Shown piece after piece: positions 17,019 through 26,848 of a DNA stretch of 64,000 nt (the first letter of the stretch is position 1; each line of letters starts with the position of its first letter). The notes under the pieces are model-generated. The model made no database searches and was not told the DNA's origin. It saw only the letters and a list, made by a program, of their open reading frames with translations. The DNA is from Phycisphaeraceae bacterium (lineage in GTDB: Bacteria > Planctomycetota > Phycisphaerae > Phycisphaerales > UBA1924). Location of the stretch: positions 43,390 through 107,389 of the forward strand of contig JAHBXE010000013.1 of the NCBI GenBank assembly GCA_019636625.1, in the 5' to 3' direction. Both the position numbers and the translations under genes were made by a program.

Positions 17019-20000
17019 ATGGCAGCAGCGAATGGAAGGAAGGCGTCGGGTCGTGGGGCGTGGCGGTCGGGCGGCGGGCGGGGATGCGTGCCGGGCCGGG
17101 CGGGGTGGGCGTCGTCGCTGGCGGCGTTGGCGGTTCTGGCGGGGGGTGTCGCCGAGGCCCAGATCCTGACGTTGCACCACGATTCGCTGACGGCGTACCT
17201 GCCCTCGGGGGCGTCGGCGGTGCAGGACATCCGGCCCTTGCACTACGCGCGGGGTGTGGGGATCGACGGCTCGATGCGGGCCGGGAGCGTGCAGGGATGG
17301 GCGCTGGCGGGGAACCCGTTCGGGGACAGCGCGCCCTCGACGGCGAGGGTGGGTGAGGTGAGCGTAACGACGGGCACGTACATGCCGACGGAGATCGACC
17401 TGGCGTTACCGCAGCCGGGGATGGCGGCGTGGCGGATCGGGCGGAGCTTCAACGGGCGGCAGGAGACGAGCGGGAGTGCGCACCGGGACAGCAACGGGTA
17501 CCAGGGGCACAACTGGTTCCAGATGAGCCAGCCGGCGGTGGTGCGGCACGCGGGCAGTCCGGATGTGCTGTACATCATCTACGGGGCGGACCGGTTCCTG
17601 GAGTTCAAGCAGGTCTCCGACGAGGTCACGTACTCCGACTTCTTCACCGGCGTGAACGGGTGCGCGGGCGCGGTGGTGTACCACGACCCCAACATGGGTG
17701 AGGACAACGGGCTCGTGGACACATTCGTGTACTACGACCAGCACGGGGTCGCGACGCACTTCTTCGGCGGGACCAGCAGCGGGGCGGCGGCGTACCAGAT
17801 CTGGAAGATCGTCGATCCCGCCGGGAACGTCGCGTACGTGGGGGATGCGACCACGGCCTCGACCGCGATCAGCAGCGGGTACACGGCCGATGGGGGGATC
17901 AGCACGGCGTACGACGCCGCGGGGCGGCGGTACTGCTACAGCTACTCGGGGAGCACGATCGGGGGCGTCAAGCGTCTGGAGCAGGTGCTGGTCGAGACCG
18001 ACGCCGGGGGCGGGTGGGGGTCCTGCGGGACCGAGACGCTGGTGGCGAAGGTGGACTACGCGTACTACGCGGCGGACGACTCGGGCAAGGGCAAGACCGG
18101 GAACCTCAAGCTGGTGACGGTGACGACGCCGATGACCGACTCGGGGATCGAGCAGAAGCGGAGAACCTACTACCGGTACTACACGGGGAGCTGGGCCAAC
18201 AGCGATGGGCAGCGGGGCGAGCCGCACCAGGTCAAGCTGGTGCTGGGGGAAGAGGGCTGCCGGAACCACGACTACACGGCGGACTCGGCGCTCGAGTACG
18301 GGGGCGGGAGCGACCCGGAGTTCCTGACGGACACGGATGCGAACCTGAAGGCGTACGCCGCGGCGTACCTCGAGTACCTGGACACGGGCGGGAGCCACCC
18401 GTACCGGGTGTACAAGGCGCTCTTCAACGGGGAGTGCGGGTGCGGGGGCGGGGGGACGAGCGGCACCTACGAGTTCTCGTACGCGGCCAACGGGAGCTTC
18501 AGCCCGGTGAGCGGGTACGACGATGAGTGGAAAGAGCGGGCGGTGATCAAGCAGCCCGACAACGTGCACGCGAGCCAGTACTTCGATGAGTGCGGGCAGC
18601 CGATCTCGCGGGTGGTGACCGACAGCGATCCCTCGGGGAGCCCGAGCAAGACCTGGGCGACGGAGGTGGTGCGGGATTCGAGCACCGGGTGCGTGACGGC
18701 GATCCACACCCCCAAGAACATCACGGCGTACACGCACAGCACGGGGGCCTTTACCCGGAGCACCAGCGTGGGGCTGGTGCACGTGTTCGACCGCCGGAGC
18801 ACCGCGGACGCCTGCCAGCACTTCCCCGAAGGGGTCAAGTACAAGGAGGGGAACACGGGAACGGCGTACTTCACTTCGTGGACCGATTACACATCGCGCG
18901 GACTGGTCGTTGGCACGGTCACCGACCACCGGCCGATGGTGAGCGAGCGGCGGAGCTACTACGCGGCGACGAGCACCTACTCGACGGCCAACACGTACGA
19001 CGCCACGACGATGAGCTACGCGTGGTGGAGCGGGACGAGCACCGCCGTGCTGTACCTGGCCCTCAAGCAGGCGACGACGACCAACCCGGTCGTGACCACG
19101 GCGCAGAACGGTTCCAACGCGGCGACGACGATGGACCGCTTTGTGCGCCAGGATGGGACCACGGCGTACATGCGGGCGCCCGACGGCATCTACACGCACA
19201 TGGTCTACACCAGCGGCCAGCTGACCAAGCGGATCGATGATGTCAAGACCAATACCGGGGGCCTCTCCCCCGACCCCAACGGCGACTTCGGGATCACGGA
19301 GACGGGGGATGGGGTGCACCGGATCACGCTGCACAGCTACGACGCCCAGGGGCGGCCCGATGAGATGACCGAGCCCGACGGCCGGGTGCACAAGAGCTAT
19401 TACAGCGTGCTGGTCGATGGCAGAGGCGTCACGATCAACTGGCCGCGGAAGACGACGGCGAGCGGGGGGACGTACTACGGCCCGGCGAGCTACGGGGTGA
19501 CCAACCACGCCGGGGGGGGCGAGTTCAGCGGCCTGATCGCGATCTCGTCCTCGGGCTCGACGGCGGCGCTGACGTCGTGGATCGATGAGACGGACACCGA
19601 TCCGATCCTGGCCCTGACGACCGGGACGCTGGCGCGGATGAGCACGACGCTCTACGACAGCGCCGGGAGCAAGGCGACGGCGTCGCGGACCTACCACAAC
19701 ATCCCGGCTTCGGGCGCGGGCTCGAGCGGGACCGACTACGACGCCACGACGTTCGCGTACGACTCGATGGGCCGGAAGATCCGGACGGTGGACCCGACGG
19801 GGACGATCACGCGGGCCAGCTTTGATGAGCTGGGGCGGACGGTCTCGACGTTCCTGGGGACCGACGACACGGGCCTGGCCGGCTCGCCGATGGCCGGCAG
19901 TTCCAACATGGTGGAGACCAGCCGCAGCGTCTACGACGGCGGCGGCGCCGGGGGCAACAGCCACCTGACCACCCGCACGCTGTACGTGGAGAACTCCACC

Positions 20001-23000
20001 ACGGACCAGCGAGTCACGACCTACGACCACGACTTCCGCGGCCGGCTGCTCATGACCACCAACCCGGTGGCCCCGCACAGCGTCAACAAGTATGACAACC
20101 TCGGGCGGGTCATCGCGACGGCGCAGTACGCCTCATCGGTCTCCTCTTCGACCGATCCCGCGGCGAGCGGGACGCAGACGCACCGGGTGAGCCTGCACAC
20201 AAGCTCCCACGACGCCCTGGGCCGGGTGTACCGGACGGAGCGGTGGGAGATCGACCAGGCCGATGGCTCGGATGATGACTCCTTGACCAGCGACACGTGG
20301 CGGGACGCCGCGGGGCGGGTGATCAAGGTGAAGGGGCACGAGCTGAGCAAGACCTTCTACGACCGGCTGGGGAGGACCACGCACCGGTTCATCCTGGCCA
20401 GCGAGAACGACAGCACCTACGCGCACGCGAGCACGGTCAGCGGAGAGGTGGTGCTGGAGGAGCACCAGAGCCTGTACGAGAGCACGGACTCGGACAACGT
20501 CATGATGGCGGTGACACTCAACCGCCACGGGGATGACCTCTTTACCACCAGCGCCCTGGACATCGATGGGAACCCGTTCACGGTGGGCAGCGGGCTGGCG
20601 CGGCCGCAGATCACCGCGATGTGGTACGACGACCTGGACCGGGTCATCGACACGGTCGCCTACGGGAACAACGGGGGCTCATCGTTCGACCGCAAGCCCT
20701 CGGGCTCGTGGCTGACCGTGCCGACGCGGTCGCAGACGGCGCTGCGGACGACGACCACCTACAACGATGACGGCACGGTCCTGGAGACCGAGAGCCCGGG
20801 CAAGCCCAGCGACCCTTCGGGCACCAGCGGGGTCAAGACGCGCTTTGAGTACGACGACCTGGGACGCCAGACGGCCGTCATCAACAACTACGTCAACGGG
20901 AGCCCCGGGGGCGGGAGCAACGATGATGAGGACCAGATCATCCGGTACGAGTACTCGGCGGGCCTGCGGACCAAGATCATCGCCGACACCTCCGGGACCG
21001 ACCAGGAGACGCTGTACATCTACGGGACGACGGCGGGAACGCCCAGCGCGAACAAGGTGACGACCAAGAACCGCCTGCGGGCGGTGAAGTACCCCGATTC
21101 GGGGAACGCGGGGACGACCCAGGCGTACATCGATGGGACGAGCGATGCGGATGTGGTGAGCTACGCGTACAACGCGCAGGGGCAGGAGACCTCGAAGAAG
21201 GACCAGGCGGGGAACGTGATCGAGACGGTCTACGACACCCTCGGGAGAGAGACGGCGCGGAAGGCGACCACGATCGTCGGCGGCTTTGACGCCGCCATCG
21301 AGCGGATCGCGACGGTGTACCTGCCGCGGGGGATGGTGGACACGGTGACGCAGTACGATGACCCCAGCGCGGGGACGGCCAAGGACCAGGTCAAGTACGA
21401 GTACGACGGCTGGGGGAACCTGGTGACGTTCACGCAGGATGTGGACTCGGCAATCGGGAGTTCGGGGCGGGCGGCCTTTGCGCTGAGCTACACGTACGAC
21501 AAGGCAACCGGCGGCCGGCAGGTGATACGCCGGGATACCGCGAGCTACCCGGGGGGCTCGGACCTGACGTACGTCTACGGCGGGGGGCCGTACGGGTCGA
21601 TCCTGTTCGACCCAGCGAGCCGGGTGTATTACATGCAGGTGGGGGCAACCACGGCGGCGGTGTACTTCTACCACGGGCAGGATCAACTCACGTGGACCAA
21701 CCTGCCGGAGCCGACGCTGGAGACGCAGTCGGGGACCTCGAGCGGGTACCCGAACTGGGACAACTTCAACCGGCCGGTCTCCTCGAAGTGGTTCAAGCGG
21801 TTCCCGGGGGTGGTGGACTTCTACCACATCGATGTGAACTGGGACAAGAGCGGCTCGATCGTGGGCGTGGTGGACAACCTGAGGAAGTCGGGCATCGGCG
21901 GCACGCGCCGCTTCGATGTCCAGTACACCAACGACAACCTGGGGAGATTGCTCCGGGCCCAGGAAGGCTCGCTCTCGGGGACCACGCTGAGCAGCGCCAC
22001 GCGTGATGAGCAGTGGACCGACGGCACCGACAGCAAACTCAGCCCCACCGGCAACTGGCTCTACCGCCGCCTGGACCTCAACGGGAACGGCACCTTCACG
22101 GACGCCGGGGATGAGACGCAGTCCGGCGACGCCACCTTCAACACCGCCAACGAGCTCACCAGCCGGACCTTCACGCTCGGCGGTGGAAGCACCACCCACA
22201 CCTACGCCTACGACGCGGTCGGGAACATGACCGATGACGGCAAGGACTACACCTACACGTACGATGTCTGGGGCCGGCTCCGCGAGGTCTGGACCCGCGG
22301 CGGCAGCCCGGTGCTCAAGTCCGAGTTCCGGTACAACGGCCTGGGGTTCCGGATCGGGTGGCACTACGACGTCACCCGTTCGGGCGGCGGGATGGCCCCC
22401 GACGGCGTCGTGGACGGGGATGACCCCTGGTACTACTGGATGCACGATGAACGCTGGCGGCAGATCGCCACGTTCCGGGCCGGTGATGACGACCCCAAGG
22501 AACGCTTCGTGTACCACGCGGCGGGGCTTGATGGAAATGGCGGTTCCAGCTATATTGACGCCATGGTCCTGCGCGACCGCGATGTCGATACGCCGTGGGA
22601 TGAGGAGTCCGACGGCGTCCTCGAAGTCCGTCACTACCTCTGCCAGAACTGGCGGAACGACACAGCGCTGGTCGCGACCGATGCGGGCGCTTTGGTCGAG
22701 CACACCAAGTTCAGCGGGTACGGGAACAGCTTCAACCTGCCCGCGGGGGATGTCGACTCCGACGGCGATTACGACGCCACCGACGCCGCGGCGATCACCG
22801 GCACGTACGACGTCAACAAGGACATCGACATGGATGGGACGGTGGGCGCCGGGGACCTCGCCGCCGCCGACGCCGTCACCGGCGGGTACCACGCCGAAGG
22901 TCGAGGCGTGCTCTCAGCTGAAGAGGTGGGAATACGGAAAGGCTACGCGGGCTACGAGATCGACCCCGTGCTGACGGGCTCAGACGGGATTGCGTTCCTC

Positions 23001-23091
23001 CATCATGTGAGGCACAGGGTCTTAAGTAGCTATACGGGGAGGTGGAACAGACGGGATCCGCTTGGGTATGTCGATGGGTTGGGGTTGTATG
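16901..23091 (+). repeat. 6,191-bp inverted repeat, copy A
   Basis: Pairs with 28018-34208 in opposite orientation (coordinates sum to 51109). Both arms have exactly the same length and every frame reads identically in both, so the arms appear identical. It spans 118 bp of upstream DNA and the first 2024 codons of the Rhs gene, ending inside the core motif just before the variable tip. Confidence 0.95.
16903..16930. promoter_or_regulatory. 10-bp-arm palindrome at the outer edge of Rhs repeat A
   Basis: tCACGTTTGA and TCAAACGTGa flank ctggcggc. It begins 2 bp inside the edge of the long repeat and 89-116 bp upstream of the Rhs ATG. It could be an operator, an mRNA hairpin or a recombination site. 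Mirrored at 34179-34206. Confidence 0.6.
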
Positions 23092-23858
23092 GGTATCCTA
23101 TGGCCCTCTCGACTCAGGACCCGATGGGTCTAGCTCACGGTTCTTGTACGTCTGGTGCTTGTGGCGGCGTAGGCTACAACTTAGAACCACCAGAAGTTCA
23201 AGAAGAGACTCGCGTTTGCCAAGGCCGCAGTTCACTCGTCGATTGTGCCCAGTGCTGCTACGATACGCTTTCTAAGAATCCCGCAGCCTACAGACAGTGC
23301 CTCAGCGCCTGTGCTGCTTCTCACACTCCAAGACCACCCACACGCGACCAGTCGCCTCTGTGCAAAGCATTTTGTGAGAATCCCAACAACAGAGATTTTG
23401 GCATTGTTTTGTGTCTTAATGAACAACCTTTCCCATGTGTGTGTCCGAATACCTTTGCCTTGGAGACCTTTGGTCTTACATTGCCACTTACACAGTGTAT
23501 TCGCTTGCACGAAGCAGCAAACTTGTCGCTGCCAGGTCTCAGTTGTAAGAATGTCGACGATGGCGATCCAGCAATGGCACCTTCCAACAATGCTGGTGTC
23601 TGCAATGAGGCGCTAGCTTATGAACTGCAGCAGAGTTGCATAGACTCCATGCAGTGCCCAAGTAATCTTACCGGCGTCGCGCTATGCGCATGTCGCGCTG
23701 AAATTGCCCTCTGGTCTACACGAACAAGTTGCCGTGCCAGGATTACTCGCGCCATTTGCAATAGTGGAGGCATACAAGTGCCGGGAAATGCATATCAACA
23801 GTGCGAGACGGAGGCGGAAAGTGCTGCCGCTGCTGTGATGGCAACCTGTCAACCATGA
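17019..23858 (+). CDS. Secreted Rhs/YD-repeat polymorphic toxin-like protein, Cys-rich tip
   Basis: 2279 aa. ATG 17019 has GGAGG nearby and gives an Arg-rich signal peptide (residues 1 to about 49, ending GGVAEAQ); the frame is open back to 16785. Long tracts of YD repeats (DxxGRxxxxxxP type) form the Rhs shell. At about residues 1910-1957 lies a dockerin-like calcium-binding pair (DVDSDGDYDATDAAAI ... DIDMDGTVGAGDL). The core RRDPLGYVDGLGLY closes the conserved part at residue 2024. The tip (2025-2279) is unrelated to that of copy 2, of lower GC, and carries about 24 Cys, suggesting a disulfide-rich extracytoplasmic domain. Tip activity unknown. The next gene starts in the stop codon (ATGA). 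Confidence 0.9.
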   Translation: MAAANGRKASGRGAWRSGGGRGCVPGRAGWASSLAALAVLAGGVAEAQILTLHHDSLTAYLPSGASAVQDIRPLHYARGVGIDGSMRAGSVQGWALAGNPFGDSAPSTARVGEVSVTTGTYMPTEIDLALPQPGMAAWRIGRSFNGRQETSGSAHRDSNGYQGHNWFQMSQPAVVRHAGSPDVLYIIYGADRFLEFKQVSDEVTYSDFFTGVNGCAGAVVYHDPNMGEDNGLVDTFVYYDQHGVATHFFGGTSSGAAAYQIWKIVDPAGNVAYVGDATTASTAISSGYTADGGISTAYDAAGRRYCYSYSGSTIGGVKRLEQVLVETDAGGGWGSCGTETLVAKVDYAYYAADDSGKGKTGNLKLVTVTTPMTDSGIEQKRRTYYRYYTGSWANSDGQRGEPHQVKLVLGEEGCRNHDYTADSALEYGGGSDPEFLTDTDANLKAYAAAYLEYLDTGGSHPYRVYKALFNGECGCGGGGTSGTYEFSYAANGSFSPVSGYDDEWKERAVIKQPDNVHASQYFDECGQPISRVVTDSDPSGSPSKTWATEVVRDSSTGCVTAIHTPKNITAYTHSTGAFTRSTSVGLVHVFDRRSTADACQHFPEGVKYKEGNTGTAYFTSWTDYTSRGLVVGTVTDHRPMVSERRSYYAATSTYSTANTYDATTMSYAWWSGTSTAVLYLALKQATTTNPVVTTAQNGSNAATTMDRFVRQDGTTAYMRAPDGIYTHMVYTSGQLTKRIDDVKTNTGGLSPDPNGDFGITETGDGVHRITLHSYDAQGRPDEMTEPDGRVHKSYYSVLVDGRGVTINWPRKTTASGGTYYGPASYGVTNHAGGGEFSGLIAISSSGSTAALTSWIDETDTDPILALTTGTLARMSTTLYDSAGSKATASRTYHNIPASGAGSSGTDYDATTFAYDSMGRKIRTVDPTGTITRASFDELGRTVSTFLGTDDTGLAGSPMAGSSNMVETSRSVYDGGGAGGNSHLTTRTLYVENSTTDQRVTTYDHDFRGRLLMTTNPVAPHSVNKYDNLGRVIATAQYASSVSSSTDPAASGTQTHRVSLHTSSHDALGRVYRTERWEIDQADGSDDDSLTSDTWRDAAGRVIKVKGHELSKTFYDRLGRTTHRFILASENDSTYAHASTVSGEVVLEEHQSLYESTDSDNVMMAVTLNRHGDDLFTTSALDIDGNPFTVGSGLARPQITAMWYDDLDRVIDTVAYGNNGGSSFDRKPSGSWLTVPTRSQTALRTTTTYNDDGTVLETESPGKPSDPSGTSGVKTRFEYDDLGRQTAVINNYVNGSPGGGSNDDEDQIIRYEYSAGLRTKIIADTSGTDQETLYIYGTTAGTPSANKVTTKNRLRAVKYPDSGNAGTTQAYIDGTSDADVVSYAYNAQGQETSKKDQAGNVIETVYDTLGRETARKATTIVGGFDAAIERIATVYLPRGMVDTVTQYDDPSAGTAKDQVKYEYDGWGNLVTFTQDVDSAIGSSGRAAFALSYTYDKATGGRQVIRRDTASYPGGSDLTYVYGGGPYGSILFDPASRVYYMQVGATTAAVYFYHGQDQLTWTNLPEPTLETQSGTSSGYPNWDNFNRPVSSKWFKRFPGVVDFYHIDVNWDKSGSIVGVVDNLRKSGIGGTRRFDVQYTNDNLGRLLRAQEGSLSGTTLSSATRDEQWTDGTDSKLSPTGNWLYRRLDLNGNGTFTDAGDETQSGDATFNTANELTSRTFTLGGGSTTHTYAYDAVGNMTDDGKDYTYTYDVWGRLREVWTRGGSPVLKSEFRYNGLGFRIGWHYDVTRSGGGMAPDGVVDGDDPWYYWMHDERWRQIATFRAGDDDPKERFVYHAAGLDGNGGSSYIDAMVLRDRDVDTPWDEESDGVLEVRHYLCQNWRNDTALVATDAGALVEHTKFSGYGNSFNLPAGDVDSDGDYDATDAAAITGTYDVNKDIDMDGTVGAGDLAAADAVTGGYHAEGRGVLSAEEVGIRKGYAGYEIDPVLTGSDGIAFLHHVRHRVLSSYTGRWNRRDPLGYVDGLGLYGYPMALSTQDPMGLAHGSCTSGACGGVGYNLEPPEVQEETRVCQGRSSLVDCAQCCYDTLSKNPAAYRQCLSACAASHTPRPPTRDQSPLCKAFCENPNNRDFGIVLCLNEQPFPCVCPNTFALETFGLTLPLTQCIRLHEAANLSLPGLSCKNVDDGDPAMAPSNNAGVCNEALAYELQQSCIDSMQCPSNLTGVALCACRAEIALWSTRTSCRARITRAICNSGGIQVPGNAYQQCETEAESAAAAVMATCQP

Positions 23859-24526
23859 GATATTGCAGTGCCAACATACGCCCACGTGCGGTATCGGTAT
23901 TATGTGGCTTTGTATTAACATTCTTGAGTGCTTGGCTCATCGAAGCCTGGGCGCCCTCCGTGCGTCGCATGAATGACTACCCTACAGAGTTACGCCTGCT
24001 TCCTCTCTCTAGGGGCCGGCTCGGCATTGACACGTCATATACGCTGTGGCGAGGCTTTGGTAGAACGCATATTGAGTTGCGCGAACGAATGTTCGCTCTC
24101 TACGATACTGGTCCATGGAAAGTCTCGAGAGTTGTAGTTAGCGGCTTTCCATTTCCCGCGATAATGCGGGTGGCCCCGGCCATCGGCACCTACGGGGTGT
24201 CGGAGCGCACGCGTGCCCATTCCGGCACAGGGCTAAGACAAGGCTTAGCGATTTTCGTTGGTGGCCACAGGCGGCAGTTGCCACTCGTGCCATGTATGCC
24301 CATGTTCCTGTTGAATGCGATTTACTGGACGGCAGTCGTTGAGTGCATTGCAAGGAGTGCCACAAGTATCATTACGCACAGCCGGCGGCGTCAAGGCCGA
24401 TGCCGTTCATGTGGCTACTCCATGTTCGGGTTAGTTCAGTGCCCCGAATGCGGTTCGCGGCCTGCCGAACGCTCGGCAATAAGTGCTGTTGGGGCCACTG
24501 GGCACCAAGTTACCCGCGCCACGTGA
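23855..24526 (+). CDS. Membrane protein with C-terminal zinc ribbon, candidate immunity partner of Rhs copy 1
   Basis: 223 aa; ATG 23855 overlaps the Rhs stop (ATGA), so translation is probably coupled. One N-terminal membrane segment (AVSVLCGFVLTFLSAWLIEAW), a periplasmic-size middle, a second segment (MPMFLLNAIYWTAVVECIA) and a cytoplasmic-side ribbon CRSCGY ... CPECGS. Small membrane proteins with this CxxCGY/CPECG tail are common in planctomycetes. Position right after a variable toxin tip, with similarly low GC, suggests immunity or tip maturation; there is no direct evidence. Confidence 0.65.
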   Translation: MRYCSANIRPRAVSVLCGFVLTFLSAWLIEAWAPSVRRMNDYPTELRLLPLSRGRLGIDTSYTLWRGFGRTHIELRERMFALYDTGPWKVSRVVVSGFPFPAIMRVAPAIGTYGVSERTRAHSGTGLRQGLAIFVGGHRRQLPLVPCMPMFLLNAIYWTAVVECIARSATSIITHSRRRQGRCRSCGYSMFGLVQCPECGSRPAERSAISAVGATGHQVTRAT

Positions 24527-24679
24527 GCTGGTTTGTTGGCCAGTCCAAGCCACCCACGCGGTCTGACGGAAACTGGGCCGAATGATGCCGCCCAGACAGA
24601 ACCGGCGACACCGGCAGCACTCTCGCAGACGATCGGGTGACGGCGACGAACCGTGGCGGAAGATGATGCCCCCGATTGG

Positions 24680-26076
24680 TAGTGTCGGTCAAGTTGCGCA
24701 CATTGCTCAAGAGCATCTCCTCAGGAAGGACACACGCGGCTACGCCGCCGCCATCGATTGCTCGGCCGCCATCGTCATCTCCGTCAGCCTGGTCATGTCG
24801 AGGTACCTCCTCAAGCCCCACCGTGTGCCGGCGATGTGCCGGAGCCTGGCCGCGACCAGCATCAGCGCTGACTGGCCGTCGGGGAAGGCGCCGACCACGC
24901 GCGTGCGTCGTCGCACCTCGCGATTCAGTCTCTCCAGCGGGTTGTTGGTCTTGATGCACCGCTGATGCTCGCGCGGGAAGGCCATGTAGCTGAGCGTCTC
25001 GGCCACACCCTCCCGCACAATCGCCGCGGCCTTTGCGAGCCGCATCGACTCCAGCTTCTCGACCACCATCGCCGCCTTCTGCTCGGCGCTGGGCCGGTCC
25101 TCCTGGGCGTGAATGGCCTTGAGCATGGCGATCACCTCACGCACGCGGCCCTGCGGCACGGCCGTCATCACGTTGCGGTACCAGTGAACGACGCAGCGCT
25201 GCCAGGCGGCTTCGGGATAGAACTCGGCCAAGGCCTCGACGAGGCCCAGGCACTTGTCCGTGATGAACAGCTTCACGCCGGAGAGCCCGCGGTCCTTGAG
25301 GTGCCGCAGGAACACACGCCAGCTCTCCGCGTCTTCCTTCGTGCCCTCGGTCACGCCCAGGATCTCGCGGTAGCCCTCCTGGTCCACGCCGATGGCGATG
25401 AGCACCGCGACGTTCTTCACTTCACCGCCCCAGCTCCGCTTGAGCCAGATCCCGTCGAGGTACACATAGGCGTGCTCGCCCTCCAGCCTCCGGTTCCGCC
25501 ACGCCTCGATCTGCCCGTAGACCTTCTGAGCCATCCCGCTGACCGCGCTGGCGCTGACCCGCGTGCCCCAGAGCGCCTCGGTGATGTCCTCGACCCGGCG
25601 CATCGAGACCCCGGCCAGGTACATCTCGATCAGTGCCTCTTCGACCGAGCTCTCACGCCGCTTGTACCGCTCGATAATCGCTGTCTCCAGCGGCAGCTTC
25701 CGCAGCCGCGGCACCTTGAGCGTCACTTCACCAGCCTTGGTCTGCAGCTTCCGCTGGTAGCTTCCCGCCCGCGTGTCCTGGCGGTCCGCCGATCGCTCAT
25801 ACTTGCCGGCCCCGGCCACCCGGTCCGCCTCGGCATCCAGCATCGCGTTGAGCGTCTCTTCGACCGTGCTCCGCACGACCTCATCCATGTGGGCCCGGAC
25901 CTTGTCCGTGTCCACCAGCACCGCGCCCTTGAAACCTTCCTGCGTCCCGCCACTTGCCGTTCCCGTGTTCGTCGCTACGCTGTCCATGGGCTCTCCTTGC
26001 TGAAAGGGGTTCTTCGCAACACCACCTTCCACGGGGAGAGCTCTCTTTGTCAATGTGCGCATGAATCAGGACGTTA
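24680..26076 (-). mobile_element. IS256-family insertion sequence
   Basis: About 1.4 kb with imperfect terminal inverted repeats: TAGTGTC at 24680 reading inward, and TAACGTC on the minus strand from 26076, both leading into GCGCACATTG. It contains one full transposase. No target duplication is seen (flanks ccgattgg and ccgccgca differ). The right flank is an internal piece of a related IS, so the insertion has been rearranged since it arrived. Confidence 0.75.
24740..25987 (-). CDS. IS256-family (mutator-like) transposase
   Basis: 415 aa from ATG 25987, preceded by AAGGAG; the frame is open to 26062. Length and sequence fit the family. The DDE residues lie in YVYLDGIWLKR (first Asp), KLFITDKCLGL (second Asp) and the C-terminal NNPLERLNREVRRRTRV (Glu), with the family C/H motif WQRCVVHWYRNV between. 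It looks intact. Transposition is by a DDE mechanism with TIRs. It is located between the two Rhs modules. Confidence 0.95.
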   Translation of the reverse strand: MDSVATNTGTASGGTQEGFKGAVLVDTDKVRAHMDEVVRSTVEETLNAMLDAEADRVAGAGKYERSADRQDTRAGSYQRKLQTKAGEVTLKVPRLRKLPLETAIIERYKRRESSVEEALIEMYLAGVSMRRVEDITEALWGTRVSASAVSGMAQKVYGQIEAWRNRRLEGEHAYVYLDGIWLKRSWGGEVKNVAVLIAIGVDQEGYREILGVTEGTKEDAESWRVFLRHLKDRGLSGVKLFITDKCLGLVEALAEFYPEAAWQRCVVHWYRNVMTAVPQGRVREVIAMLKAIHAQEDRPSAEQKAAMVVEKLESMRLAKAAAIVREGVAETLSYMAFPREHQRCIKTNNPLERLNREVRRRTRVVGAFPDGQSALMLVAARLRHIAGTRWGLRRYLDMTRLTEMTMAAEQSMAAA

Positions 26077-26077
26077 C

Positions 26078-26630
26078 CGCCGCAGGGCCGCGTGCGTGAG
26101 GTGATCGCCATGCTCAAAGCGATCCACGCCCAGGAGGATCGGGCCAGCGCCGAGCAGAAGGCGGCGATGGTCGTGGACAAGCTCGAGTCGATGCGGCTGT
26201 CCAAGGCTGCGGCGATCGTGCGGGAGGGTGTCGCCGAGACGCTGAGCTACAGGGCCTTCCCGCGCGAGCACCAGCGGTGCATCAAGACCAACAAACCGCT
26301 GGAACGGCTCAACCGCGTGGTTCGAAGACGCACCCGCGTGGTCGGCGCGTTCCCGGACGGCCAGTCAGCATGGATGCTGGTCGCGGCGAGGCTGCGGCAC
26401 ATCGCCGGCACCCGATGGGGCTTTCGGAGATGCCTTGACATGACCAGACTCACGGAGATGACGACGGCGACCGAGCAATCGATGGCGGCGGCGTAGCCGC
26501 GACGCGGTGGTCAGACTCCGCCTGCGGCCTTCGCCCAAAGCGGCTCAGGCCTCCGGCTCCGTCCGACCACCGCGAAGAACATTCCCGAGGAGATGCTTTT
26601 GAGCTATGTGCGCAACTTGACAGACACTAT
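26078..26630 (+). mobile_element. Remnant of a second IS256-type element, inverted to the first
   Basis: Begins abruptly inside the transposase region (gccgcagggccgcgtg is shared with the intact copy) and ends in a recognisable 3' TIR (on the minus strand TAGTGTCTGTC, from 26630). It differs from the intact IS by scattered substitutions and by about 80 extra bases after the transposase stop. These include a long hairpin with arms CGCGGTGG at about 26503 and CCACCGCG at about 26567. Confidence 0.75.
26092..26496 (+). pseudogene. 3' fragment of an IS256-family transposase
   Basis: 134 aa matching the C-terminal third of the intact transposase (REVIAMLKAIHAQ to the terminal EQSMAAA) with about ten substitutions. 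It keeps the NKPLERLNRVVRRR catalytic-Glu block but has lost the two Asp-bearing regions. Non-functional. Confidence 0.9.
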
Positions 26631-26848
26631 CCAGCAGCGTCGACTATCGCACCTCCGCGGCGTTCGCGTCCGCGTGCCAGCGAGAGACTCCGCTCCGGCT
26701 CGCCGCGCTCGCCTGCGCTGCGTCCACCGCCGGCGCGCGGGGGTTGGAGGTACCATCTGTTCCTCTCATCTGACGTGGATCAAGAAAGTCAGGCAGGTCA
26801 CATCGGCAGGGTCCGTTGCGAGGACCGCCTCGGCGGTGCCATCCCTCT

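Noticed and set aside
17406..20078. Open frame of 890 codons antisense to Rhs copy 1 (mirrored at 31031-33703), and another of 737 codons at 20679-22892
   Set aside because: High-GC shadow frames of the Rhs coding strand: Arg/Pro/Val/His-biased translation, no domains, and position locked to Rhs codon phase.
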